Part shown: one piece after another, positions 45,879 to 52,812 of the stretch
How the letters are laid out: each line of letters opens with the position of its first letter
Position numbering within the stretch: the stretch's first letter is position 1
Assembly (NCBI GenBank): GCA_029339505.1
Contig: JAQISU010000081.1
Span: 19,564,501 to 19,628,500, forward strand
DNA from: Unio delphinus
Taxonomy: Eukaryota; Mollusca; Bivalvia; Unionida; Unionidae
Direction of reading: 5' to 3'
Length of the DNA stretch: 64,000 nt
The notes under the pieces: generated by a model
What the model saw: only the letters and a program-made list of their open reading frames with translations
The model's database searches: none
What the model was told of the DNA's origin: nothing
Program-made: the position numbers and the translations under genes

Positions 45879-46370
45879 ATGAACCAAGAATTCAGACAAC
45901 ACCCTGTGATCACAAATTATGAAGCATCCAGTGATGGTGTTGTAAGAAACCGCAGACTGAAGAAACCAGTTGGGTGGGATAATGGTATGGGGTATTTGAT
46001 GTTTGGTGCTGGAAGGAAGAAATATCTCAATCATCGTTTCGTGTACGAGTGTTTCCATGGATTGATCGAGGATGATTTTGTTATTGATCATATCGATTCT
46101 AATCCGAAAAACAATTCTTTATCAAATCTGCAGGCTATCACACAAAGTGAAAATTCCGAACGAGGGGGGACTGGGAATTACTCGAAAAAAGCGAGATCTG
46201 TGAAATCTTTGAATACGATAACTAACGAAGAAAAAATATTTCAATCAATGAATGAAGCCGGTAGGCACTTCGATATTTGTATATCCTCAGTACGAAAAGT
46301 TGCAGAGGGGATTTATCGATCAGCTATTTCAAAAAGGACGAGACAAAAAATTCAATTTAGTTATGTCTAA
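45879..46370 (+). CDS. HNH endonuclease with NUMOD-like modules
   Basis: This 163-residue protein has an N-terminal NUMOD4-like segment (YEASSDGVVRNRRLKKPVGW), an HNH core (NHRFVYECFHGLI...DFVIDHIDSNPKNNSLSNLQ) and a C-terminal NUMOD1-like helix-turn-helix (SMNEAGRHFDICISSVRKVAEG). This is the layout of phage and intron homing endonucleases that nick or cut DNA. It stands alone between replication and virion genes, so it may be a free-standing selfish gene or may have been adopted for element DNA processing. It is the second HNH-type module in the element. It starts 15 bp after the upstream stop and overlaps the next possible ATG by one base. Confidence 0.88.
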   Translation: MNQEFRQHPVITNYEASSDGVVRNRRLKKPVGWDNGMGYLMFGAGRKKYLNHRFVYECFHGLIEDDFVIDHIDSNPKNNSLSNLQAITQSENSERGGTGNYSKKARSVKSLNTITNEEKIFQSMNEAGRHFDICISSVRKVAEGIYRSAISKRTRQKIQFSYV

Positions 46371-46414
46371 TGCGTCATATTTTTCATTTAGAAATATATA
46401 ATTGTTATAGAATA

Positions 46415-46771
46415 ATGAATTCTGAAAACATGAATAGAATCATATCCGAGATTTCAAAATTGAAAAGTTGGGATATTGAACTATCAGATGGGTTAAATCC
46501 TGATCAAATCATGTCTGATTTTCAGGACATAGAATACGGAGTTAACAACAATAAATACATGCTACCAAAGAAGTATGCGCTCATCAAAAGAATTCAGAAT
46601 TCTATTAAGGACTCTCTCGCATTCTCCAGTGACGTAAGTGTGTTCGCTCCGTTGTATACCATCGTAGAACGAATACGAAAAGAATTGGGGTACGAATACG
46701 AATTGAAAAAGGAGGTTAATTCTAAAGTTAGAAACCTACGGGCGTTAATTCAAGAAAATGAACAATTTTGA
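46415..46771 (+). CDS. Hypothetical helical protein
   Basis: I do not recognise this 118-residue protein. It is predicted mostly helical and charged (KYALIKRIQNSIKDS, TIVERIRKELGYEYELKKEV). It has no cysteine motif, signal peptide or membrane segment. The start at 46415 follows a TATA-like AATATATAATTG. An upstream in-frame ATG at 46370 overlaps the HNH stop and would add 15 residues. A 300-bp gap follows. Confidence 0.6.
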   Translation: MNSENMNRIISEISKLKSWDIELSDGLNPDQIMSDFQDIEYGVNNNKYMLPKKYALIKRIQNSIKDSLAFSSDVSVFAPLYTIVERIRKELGYEYELKKEVNSKVRNLRALIQENEQF

Positions 46772-46909
46772 TTGACCAACCATTTATCATTATTTGATTG
46801 TGACCGTCCCTCATAGAGATTTTAATTTTTTTTTTAGCATTTTTTGATCAAAACTGTTGAAATCAGTGAATAAAAAATTGATGGCTGGTTCGGATTGATC
46901 AAAAATAGA

Positions 46910-46964
46910 ATGGGGAAAGTCACAGTATTATTATTATTTATAGCAATTATGTGACTTTCCCCAT
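46910..46964. terminator. Perfect 15-bp inverted repeat (hairpin)
   Basis: ATGGGGAAAGTCACA (46910-46924) and TGTGACTTTCCCCAT (46950-46964) are exact complements around a 25-base AT-rich loop. The stem has seven G-C pairs, unusual in this AT-rich element. It could be a terminator, a regulator-binding site or part of an origin; the sequence alone does not decide. Confidence 0.45.
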
Positions 46965-47046
46965 CATTGAACGAAGCTGTCTCACAGTGAAATAACACTT
47001 CCATGACCATCCGATGGTGTTAGGTCGGATTGAAAAATTGTTTTGC

Positions 47047-47075
47047 AATTGAAAAATTGTTTCTGATTTCAAATA
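47047..47075 (+). promoter_or_regulatory. Shared leader motif before the first virion-block gene
   Basis: These 29 bases ending at the ATG differ at one base from 48075-48103. Both end GTTTCTGATTTCAAATAATG. Identity in non-coding DNA right up to two start codons suggests a common promoter or translation leader. Confidence 0.65.
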
Positions 47076-48041
47076 ATGGTCAATGAAGCATTAACAACCC
47101 GATTGGCTCGTGAACGACTGGATGCAATCAGGAGATTTGTACCAATTCGTGACTCTGTACGGAATAAACTACAACAACGACAGAGTCTTCAGACTGATTT
47201 TGCTATGGGATCCGAAGAATTGTTTAAACCAGTAACCACAGCAACGAAAGGGATAGAGCGTGCTATACTGGGAGATGTTCCCGAGACGGGAAAATCTGTT
47301 ATTGGTGAACTTGAAAAAATAACTGAACAAACAAAACAAATGGAATCAAAAGAAATAGTAGATGATTTACGCGTGATATTTAACGAGGCGGGTTTAGCAG
47401 CGATTAATAAGACTGATTCAACAGGAATTCCTGAGCTTGTTGTTACGACTTATGAAAACAGGAAAAATATGTTGAAACCAGAATATCATAAGTTTGTTAG
47501 AAATTTAGATCATTGGGCTGATATATTCTACAAAATCAAAACTGAAAATACAGGTAGAATTAGGAAAAAGGATAACGCATCATATATTCAATATAGAAAA
47601 GCGGTGGATATAGTGTATAATCAATACGAAGAGTTTAAACAACAACAAAAACCACGAAAATTGCGAGGAAGGCGACAGCAACCTGCAAAGAAAATATCTT
47701 TTTCACCTAAAAAACAACTACCACCTGATGATGATATTCTTGATTATTTACAAAAAGCCAATTTAGAAGAAATGGGAAAAATGGATGTAGCAATGGGTTA
47801 TAGCGGAAGCGGATTGCAAGATTCCAGTGAGAATCCAAGGATTTCATGTCCTGGTAGTGTTCTCAGTGATATATCACGATTAGAAGTTCTTGTAGGAGGT
47901 TTCCGAGCTGGAAATAACTCACCGGAAATAATTAATGAAGCAGCTGATATCTGTAGACGATTATTTCAGGGTGGTATCATAGATATCAGCACATATCGAG
48001 ATTTCATTGGCGAGTTAGTGGAGGATTATCACAGTGATTAA
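47076..48041 (+). CDS. Putative virion-associated protein
   Basis: This 321-residue protein heads the virion block. The N-terminal 130 residues are helical with coiled-coil character. A middle basic stretch (about 190-215, PRKLRGRRQQPAKK) could contact DNA. The C-terminal 65 residues (SVLSDISRLEVLVGGFRAGN...FQGGIIDISTYRDFIGELV) form a helical module that I recall at the C-termini of Polinton structural proteins. No enzyme motif is seen. A structural or core role is inferred from position and from the shared leader with the next gene. Confidence 0.6.
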   Translation: MVNEALTTRLARERLDAIRRFVPIRDSVRNKLQQRQSLQTDFAMGSEELFKPVTTATKGIERAILGDVPETGKSVIGELEKITEQTKQMESKEIVDDLRVIFNEAGLAAINKTDSTGIPELVVTTYENRKNMLKPEYHKFVRNLDHWADIFYKIKTENTGRIRKKDNASYIQYRKAVDIVYNQYEEFKQQQKPRKLRGRRQQPAKKISFSPKKQLPPDDDILDYLQKANLEEMGKMDVAMGYSGSGLQDSSENPRISCPGSVLSDISRLEVLVGGFRAGNNSPEIINEAADICRRLFQGGIIDISTYRDFIGELVEDYHSD

Positions 48042-48056
48042 TCACCGGGATTGAAT

Positions 48057-48074
48057 AAAAACGTTAGCGTTTCC
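48057..48074. promoter_or_regulatory. Degenerate palindrome in leader
   Basis: AAAAACGTTAGCGTTTCC is a one-change version of the palindrome AAACGCTAGCGTTT found in integrase and helicase. It sits directly before the shared leader motif. Confidence 0.5.
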
Positions 48075-48103
48075 AATTGAAAAATGGTTTCTGATTTCAA
48101 ATA
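48075..48103 (+). promoter_or_regulatory. Shared leader motif before the small basic protein gene
   Basis: A 28/29 match to 47047-47075, ending at the ATG. Confidence 0.65.
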
Positions 48104-48550
48104 ATGATCATACACTACAATCATGATAAACCAACCCCCGTCTACGTAGTTAATTCACGGTTTCCAGTTTATAGAGCATACTACGGAGATGGTTTAGGCA
48201 ATACCATTGCAGGGTTATTTGCGAGAATGGCTCCAAAAGTGATGCCGTTAGCTAAACAACTAGGAATGAAAGCAATTGAAGTTATTCGTGATAAGGGTAT
48301 TGGTGCTGTTGGAGATCTTGCTGGAAAAGCATTTTCAACTGCGAAGAATAAATTAACATCATTAGTGAAATCACGAAGTGATTTACGAAAAAAGAAACCG
48401 TTACCATCTACAGCGGAAATGCCTGCAAGTGTTAGTAGAATTATAAATAACGCAGTAGACGAAAAATTAGAGTCGATGGCTTTAACCCCCGACCAAAGCA
48501 ATATTGCAAATATGATAGCAGGAAGTGGCTTTAAAAAACTACGACGATGA
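48104..48550 (+). CDS. Small basic virion protein (pVI/pX-like candidate)
   Basis: This 148-residue basic protein has an amphipathic, glycine-rich N-terminal third (YYGDGLGNTIAGLFARM...MPLAKQLGMKAIEV). A Lys/Arg-rich centre (KSRSDLRKKKPLP) and a C-terminal IAGSGFKKLRR follow. IAGSG fits the adenain consensus (M/I/L)XGX-G, so the protease encoded nearby could trim the tail. Amphipathic helix plus basic region resembles adenovirus pVI or pX precursors, but no sequence homology is claimed. It lies between a structural protein and the major capsid gene. Confidence 0.6.
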   Translation: MIIHYNHDKPTPVYVVNSRFPVYRAYYGDGLGNTIAGLFARMAPKVMPLAKQLGMKAIEVIRDKGIGAVGDLAGKAFSTAKNKLTSLVKSRSDLRKKKPLPSTAEMPASVSRIINNAVDEKLESMALTPDQSNIANMIAGSGFKKLRR

Positions 48551-48554
48551 GAAT

Positions 48555-48576
48555 GGAAAAATCGTTTACGATTTCA
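48555..48576 (+). promoter_or_regulatory. Leader motif before the major capsid gene
   Basis: GAAAAATCGTTTACGATTTC is a variant of the GAAAAATGGTTTCTGATTTC leader seen before the two upstream genes. It has extra dyad symmetry (AAATCGT/ACGATTT). A TATA-like GATAAATAGAATAAA follows before the ATG. Confidence 0.5.
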
Positions 48577-48604
48577 CTATTTAGACTCTGATAAATAGAA
48601 TAAA

Positions 48605-50020
48605 ATGTTCAAACAGTCACCTGATCCAGCGTTTGATATAGATGCCCCAGTTCGCAAGGATGATTCTGTACGCAATTATCAATATTACGCCTATCATGCC
48701 ATAGACTCAAATAGTCGAGCAAGAATTGAACTTCAAGTCCATGATACCAGTAAATACTTTTTGCCCTGTGAAGCGTTTATTGAAGTAGAAGGAGAACTTG
48801 TAACAGCTGCTGATACTACTGCTGTACCAGCACCGTTTCCAGCTGGTACTCAAGTCGGTTTTGTCAATAATGGTATCATGGCGTTATTTGAGAGTGCAAA
48901 ATATCTCATTGATGGAAAAGAAATCGAGTCGATAGATCGCGATGTTGATGTGGCTACAACAATAATCGGGTTAGCGAGATATTCCGATGATTATACAAGA
49001 TCAGCAGGACCTTCTATGATGTTTGCAAAAGATGCTACAAATACCGCTGGAGGAAAACAATTCGTTGTAAGACGACCAAATGATCGTGCTGCTAACCCTG
49101 CTCCTGCTGGTATCGAAGATATGATTATAAACAACGATGTTAATTTCAATCTAGGGGCTGCAACACGTATTTCAATGTTGCAAGGAGCGCGTAAATCATT
49201 TTCATGCGCGATTCCACTGCATCACATATTTGGATTCTGTAGAAACGTCCGAAAAGTTATTTATGGAGCGAAGCATACAGTATCGCTTGTACGAAAGAGT
49301 GATGATAGTGACGCAATCTGGAGGATTCCAGCAGACAATGCAAATCCCAATGCTGATGCTGGTAAAGTCAATTTAACAAAAATATCATTGTGGATGCCAG
49401 TGTTGACTCCAGCAATCACCGCAGAAGAACGATTACTATCATTTATGGACCAAGGAGGAAAGTCGTTGTTGAGTTGGCTAACCGTGAGTACAGATGTGAA
49501 GCAATCAAATCTGAACGGGTTATTCACGTGGAATCTAGCATCAAAACAAGGTGTTGCTGCGCCACGTCATATATTTATTGCGTTACAGGATAACACACGA
49601 GTTGGCAATCAACTCTCCAGCCATATGATATTTGATCAGTTAGGTGTGAAAGACGTCTCACTGAGAATAAACGGCCAACAGGAACCATCCGAGGATATAC
49701 AACTTAATTACACAGAAAATCATATTGCACGCGTGTATCATCGTCTGTTGTCATTTATGGCACGTGATCAAAATGTCGATACTGGTTTGCAAATATCACA
49801 ATATGATTTTAAAAATCTGTATCCGATCTATTACTTCTCACTGGAACATCTCGATTTAACAAGACAGTCCGTCGTTGATATACACTTTAGAGCTAATGTG
49901 ACTCGTGGTGCTATTGCTAATTATAGAGCGGTTGCTGTCATTCTCAGTGATAAATCAATGCTACTTGAAGGTGTTGGTGGAAGAATGAGAGTGGTAGATG
50001 CCCCAGTAGAAAACATGTAA
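48605..50020 (+). CDS. Major capsid protein (double jelly roll)
   Basis: This 471-residue protein matches the Polinton major capsid. Conserved-looking blocks are NYQYYAYHAIDSNSRARIEL near the N-terminus, KYFLPCEAFIEVEGEL, FESAKYLIDGKEIE, ARKSFSCAIPLHHIFGFCRN in the middle, and PIYYFSLEHLDLTRQ near the C-terminus. Two beta-rich halves fit the double-jelly-roll fold that makes hexameric capsomers in adenovirus-like and PRD1-like particles. The length is in the normal range and the frame is intact. It starts with ATG shortly after its leader motif. Confidence 0.9.
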   Translation: MFKQSPDPAFDIDAPVRKDDSVRNYQYYAYHAIDSNSRARIELQVHDTSKYFLPCEAFIEVEGELVTAADTTAVPAPFPAGTQVGFVNNGIMALFESAKYLIDGKEIESIDRDVDVATTIIGLARYSDDYTRSAGPSMMFAKDATNTAGGKQFVVRRPNDRAANPAPAGIEDMIINNDVNFNLGAATRISMLQGARKSFSCAIPLHHIFGFCRNVRKVIYGAKHTVSLVRKSDDSDAIWRIPADNANPNADAGKVNLTKISLWMPVLTPAITAEERLLSFMDQGGKSLLSWLTVSTDVKQSNLNGLFTWNLASKQGVAAPRHIFIALQDNTRVGNQLSSHMIFDQLGVKDVSLRINGQQEPSEDIQLNYTENHIARVYHRLLSFMARDQNVDTGLQISQYDFKNLYPIYYFSLEHLDLTRQSVVDIHFRANVTRGAIANYRAVAVILSDKSMLLEGVGGRMRVVDAPVENM

Positions 50021-50040
50021 TTGAAATTGTAAACGATTTA
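50021..50040 (+). promoter_or_regulatory. Leader motif variant before the pVI/pX-like gene
   Basis: TTGAAATTGTAAACGATTTA starts right after the capsid stop and again shows the AAATnGT..ACGATTT dyad. The next ATG is at 50061. Confidence 0.4.
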
Positions 50041-50060
50041 GAATCAATCAATTATGTATA

Positions 50061-50660
50061 ATGTCATATAGTGTTATTAGTGTTGCGTTAACTCCCGGTC
50101 AATTAAAAAAATTGCAATCGGAATCAGCTAAAAAATGTGGAACCACAATCACGTTGAAACCCAACCAAATGACTGGTGGTGCAAATAAACTATCACTGAC
50201 AACTCGTCAAATAAAACATTTCAATGATGCACTTGCAGCCAAAAAAGGTGTTCAGATTACTCTTTCTGCGGCTGCTATCAAAAATATGATTAAAACAGGC
50301 GGTATATTTCCGTTGTTAGCTGCGATTCCAGCATTGATTGCAGCAGCAGCCCCAGCAGTGGCTAAAGCAGCGGCGTTAGGGGCTGTTGGTACTGCAGCAG
50401 GAATGGCACTAAAGAAGGCAACTGGGAAAGGATATAAAAAAAAGGGAAAGGGTCTCAGACTACCAAGAACCCCGTATTCGTGGTACAGCGGGAGATCCGT
50501 GAACGGATCGGGTCTAAGACTACCAAGAACCCCGTATTCGTGGTACAGCGGGAGATCCGTGAACGGATCGGGTCTAAGACTACCAGGAACCCCGTATTCG
50601 TGGTACAGCGGGAGATCCGTGAACGGATCGGGTCTAAGACTACCAGGAACGATTTATTAA
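50061..50660 (+). CDS. pVI/pX-like capsid-associated protein with 20-residue repeats
   Basis: This 199-residue protein has two similar N-terminal halves (LTPGQLKKLQSESAKKCG..ITL and LTTRQIKHFNDALAAKKG..ITL), a pattern I recall from Polintons. The site MTGG-A at residues 37-41 fits the adenain consensus (M/I/L)XGG-X. A long Ala-rich hydrophobic segment (about 98-135, FPLLAAIPALIAAAAPAVAK) may interact with membranes. The C-terminal third is a tandem array of GLRLPxTPYSWYSGRSVNGS, rich in Arg, Tyr and Trp. A role as an internal capsid, membrane-active or DNA-binding protein is inferred. The array also forms the 5' part of an overlapping frame of the protease gene. Confidence 0.7.
   Translation: MSYSVISVALTPGQLKKLQSESAKKCGTTITLKPNQMTGGANKLSLTTRQIKHFNDALAAKKGVQITLSAAAIKNMIKTGGIFPLLAAIPALIAAAAPAVAKAAALGAVGTAAGMALKKATGKGYKKKGKGLRLPRTPYSWYSGRSVNGSGLRLPRTPYSWYSGRSVNGSGLRLPGTPYSWYSGRSVNGSGLRLPGTIY
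50451..50650. repeat. Coding tandem repeat, 60 bp x 3.3
   Basis: Copies start at 50451, 50511, 50571 and a partial one at 50631. They differ at only two positions, so the expansion is recent. Each encodes 20 residues. Open frames on the other strand and in the +2 frame are shadows. Confidence 0.97.
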
Positions 50661-50671
50661 TTGAGGAGCCT

Positions 50672-51118
50672 ATGGTTCCCATGTCCAATTTTGATTTAAT
50701 GGATGCGGCTAAAAAACTAGTGATTAAAAATTTCAGAGGTGTTTTTATGAAAGATCAATTACCACATCAACCAAACAAAACTGAAACAGGTATTATTAAT
50801 CTCGATAACAGCACCGGACCTGGTACTCACTGGGTTGCATACGCTATTGATCCACGTGGGATTGTTTATTTCGATTCATATGGATTAGCCCCACCAAAAG
50901 AGTTTATGCGGTATATAAAAACCCTTCCAATGAAGACTTGGTATTCTACGCTACCAACACAACAAATCAATGACCCACCAATATGTGGCAGCGAAGTATT
51001 AAATGTCCTTGACGCTATTTCTAACTCCTTGAGTAACCCAAGCGGAAAACCACCACATGTTGTCGTGAATGAATACACTAGCAATCGCTTTTTAGAGAGA
51101 GAAAGAGTTTTACAATAA
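50672..51118 (+). CDS. Adenain-type cysteine protease (maturation protease)
   Basis: This 148-residue protease is expected to cleave virion precursors after assembly. Catalytic residues fit adenain: His53 in GTHWVAY, Asp68 in VYFDSYG (Glu in adenovirus, Asp common in relatives), Gln97 or Gln98 in LPTQQIND and Cys105 in PPICGSEVL. Spacing between them matches the family. The frame stays open upstream through the 60-bp repeats to 50480, but the ATG at 50672 (or 50681) is chosen because conservation begins there. Its stop is one base before the next start codon. Confidence 0.9.
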   Translation: MVPMSNFDLMDAAKKLVIKNFRGVFMKDQLPHQPNKTETGIINLDNSTGPGTHWVAYAIDPRGIVYFDSYGLAPPKEFMRYIKTLPMKTWYSTLPTQQINDPPICGSEVLNVLDAISNSLSNPSGKPPHVVVNEYTSNRFLERERVLQ

Positions 51119-51119
51119 C

Positions 51120-52067
51120 ATGATTGATATTTGGGGGAGATCTTTGAAACCCAAACCCGATGGCACTGCACCACCTGATTCTGTCAAGGATATAAAAAAA
51201 ATAATTGAAGATGAAATCGCTGAGACGTTAAATTTAACAAGTGTTGATCCTAATGAAATAGTTGTATTTCAAGACAAACAGGGTAAATTGAAATCCAGTG
51301 ATGTGTCATTGGATGATATTTTAGTTAAACAACGAAACGCAATCGAGAACACCGTTGCGTTATTTTCCGATCAGGGTAAATTGAAAACCAGTAATATTTC
51401 TCTGGATGATATTTTGGTTAAACAACAAAACGCATTCGAGGATACTATCGCGTTATTTTCCGATCAGGGTAAACTAAAACCGGGTGTACTCGTTTCGACG
51501 ATTACAGATCGATTAAAAACTCTCAACGATGAGTTAAAAAATTTTGTGGTTGTACTAACAGCACTTGAATCTAAAATTGAAGATAACGGAAAACAGTTTT
51601 CAGTTTTTCGTAGAAATATCATTGATAAATTTATTGGAACCCAGTTGGATAAAATTGAAATAAAACTCCCTGATATTAAAAAATCCATCGATGAGACGAA
51701 AAACTTCATCGAAGCCGTCAAAGGTGATTTTTCGAGGATGATAACAATCATTGAAAAAACAAAAATTCCTCATGAGAAAACCAACAACGTAGTATATACA
51801 ATCCAAAACGGATCATTTGAGTGGACACCTGCAAACAACAAATTAGATATCACAGCTACTATCAAGGGTATTTATCGATTAACACTAGTAACACCATTAA
51901 CTCAATTTAATATATCATCGTCGAGTTCATCCGGGGTCAACAATACGATTTCAACGATCATCGACAAGGATAAAACTGAAAAGTTCACGATAACATATAC
52001 TGATAAAAGTTTGATTGGGGTTTCAGTAACCTGGTATGTTGAATTCGTAGCGGATTTAAGTAAATAA
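51120..52067 (+). CDS. Putative trimeric fibre or spike protein
   Basis: I do not recognise this 315-residue protein by family, but its layout is fibre-like. A short N-terminal region precedes two full copies and a part copy of a 31-residue repeat (GKLKxSxxSLDDILVKQ followed by NAxExTxALFSDQ). A long coiled coil (about 125-220, with regular hydrophobic residues) comes next. The last 95 residues are beta-rich (GSFEWTPANNKLDITATIKG, then Ser-rich loop and TWYVEFVADL). Shaft plus C-terminal head, encoded beside penton-like and capsid genes, suggests a receptor-binding fibre. This role is inference. Gene spacing is tight on the 5' side. Confidence 0.55.
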   Translation: MIDIWGRSLKPKPDGTAPPDSVKDIKKIIEDEIAETLNLTSVDPNEIVVFQDKQGKLKSSDVSLDDILVKQRNAIENTVALFSDQGKLKTSNISLDDILVKQQNAFEDTIALFSDQGKLKPGVLVSTITDRLKTLNDELKNFVVVLTALESKIEDNGKQFSVFRRNIIDKFIGTQLDKIEIKLPDIKKSIDETKNFIEAVKGDFSRMITIIEKTKIPHEKTNNVVYTIQNGSFEWTPANNKLDITATIKGIYRLTLVTPLTQFNISSSSSSGVNNTISTIIDKDKTEKFTITYTDKSLIGVSVTWYVEFVADLSK

Positions 52068-52088
52068 CTAAATTGAAAGGATTTCACA

Positions 52089-52110
52089 ATTGAAAACGCT
52101 AGTGTTTTTA
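52089..52110 (+). promoter_or_regulatory. Leader motif with degenerate palindrome
   Basis: ATTGAAAACGCTAGTGTTTT combines the TTGAAAA start of the shared leader with a near copy of the AAACGCTAGCGTTT palindrome. It lies 9 bp before the ATG at 52119. Confidence 0.5.
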
Positions 52111-52118
52111 AAATAAAA

Positions 52119-52664
52119 ATGATTTCATCAACTCAATGTCGCTATGATCAGGTCAGAGAATTTCAGAATAGACTCAAAACCCTCACTGAGGAGTATCAAA
52201 TAAAAATAAAAAAATACCGACGAAGAATCACCGCAATTGATGTTATTGTGTACTCGGTGTCAAGCGTTCTCACTGGTGCCGGAATAATACTTGCATCGGT
52301 TACAATGATTGCCCCGGTCGTAGTTCCAATTTGCATTTCTGCGGTGGCTACAATCGGGGGTATATCAACCGGGATAGCAAAAAAGATATCATCATGCAGC
52401 CAGAGTAAACTGCAGAATTACTTACTTCAATTTCATATTGCATCAACCGCATACTCGCAATTATCATTGATGATATCGTCGTCACTCGATAATACGATTA
52501 TATCAGATAGTGAATTCTCAGTGATGGTCAGTATTTTTGATTCCGCGATATCGAAATTAGAGCGACAACATGAATATAATAACAATGACAACACCGATGG
52601 AATCAGAAAACACGAACCCAAAAAACAAAATGATCTCAATAATATCAACATTACCAGATTGTGA
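52119..52664 (+). CDS. Two-helix membrane protein
   Basis: This 181-residue protein has an N-terminal helical region with a basic end (YQIKIKKYRRR, about 27-37). Two hydrophobic segments follow (about 40-63, AIDVIVYSVSSVLTGAGIIL, and 64-85, VTMIAPVVVPICISAVATIG), then an Ile/Ser-rich helix. A short helix, a basic cluster and paired membrane spans occur in a protein I recall from many Polintons. Its function is unknown, perhaps virion membrane or egress. Its last third lies in the left copy of the 151-bp tandem duplication, so the C-terminus may have been altered. Confidence 0.65.
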   Translation: MISSTQCRYDQVREFQNRLKTLTEEYQIKIKKYRRRITAIDVIVYSVSSVLTGAGIILASVTMIAPVVVPICISAVATIGGISTGIAKKISSCSQSKLQNYLLQFHIASTAYSQLSLMISSSLDNTIISDSEFSVMVSIFDSAISKLERQHEYNNNDNTDGIRKHEPKKQNDLNNINITRL

Positions 52665-52812
52665 GTTCTCAGTGATGGTCAGTATTTATGATTCCTCGAT
52701 ACCAAAATTAGAAATAAATCATGAGTATAATAACAATGACAACACCGCAGGAATTACTTCAACGAATAGTGGAGAACACGAACCCAGTACAAACAAGCAT
52801 GATATCAATAAC
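52511..52812. repeat. Tandem duplication, 151-bp offset, across a gene junction
   Basis: Copy 1 (52511-52661) and copy 2 (from 52662) both contain TTCTCAGTGATGGTCAGTAT, then an ATG followed by TATAATAACAATGACAACAC, then ACACGAACCCA. The offset is 151 bp, not a multiple of three, up to the ATGs (52570 and 52721). Copy 1 lacks 15 bp further on. It therefore duplicates the 3' end of the membrane gene together with the 5' end of the next gene. Confidence 0.9.

Larger units (their letters stand above)
46772..47075. other. Longest intergenic region of the element, boundary of the virion block
   Basis: It has no gene. It holds a T-rich run, a 15-bp perfect inverted repeat (46910-46964) and, at its right end, two copies of ATTGAAAAATTGTTT and the leader shared with the next gene. 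It is the natural place for a terminator of the upstream genes and a promoter for the virion block. Confidence 0.6.

Noticed and set aside
50480..50671. Upstream extension of the protease (REIRERIGSKTT repeats)
   Set aside because: It is an alternative frame of the 60-bp repeat that belongs to the preceding gene; protease similarity begins only after 50672.
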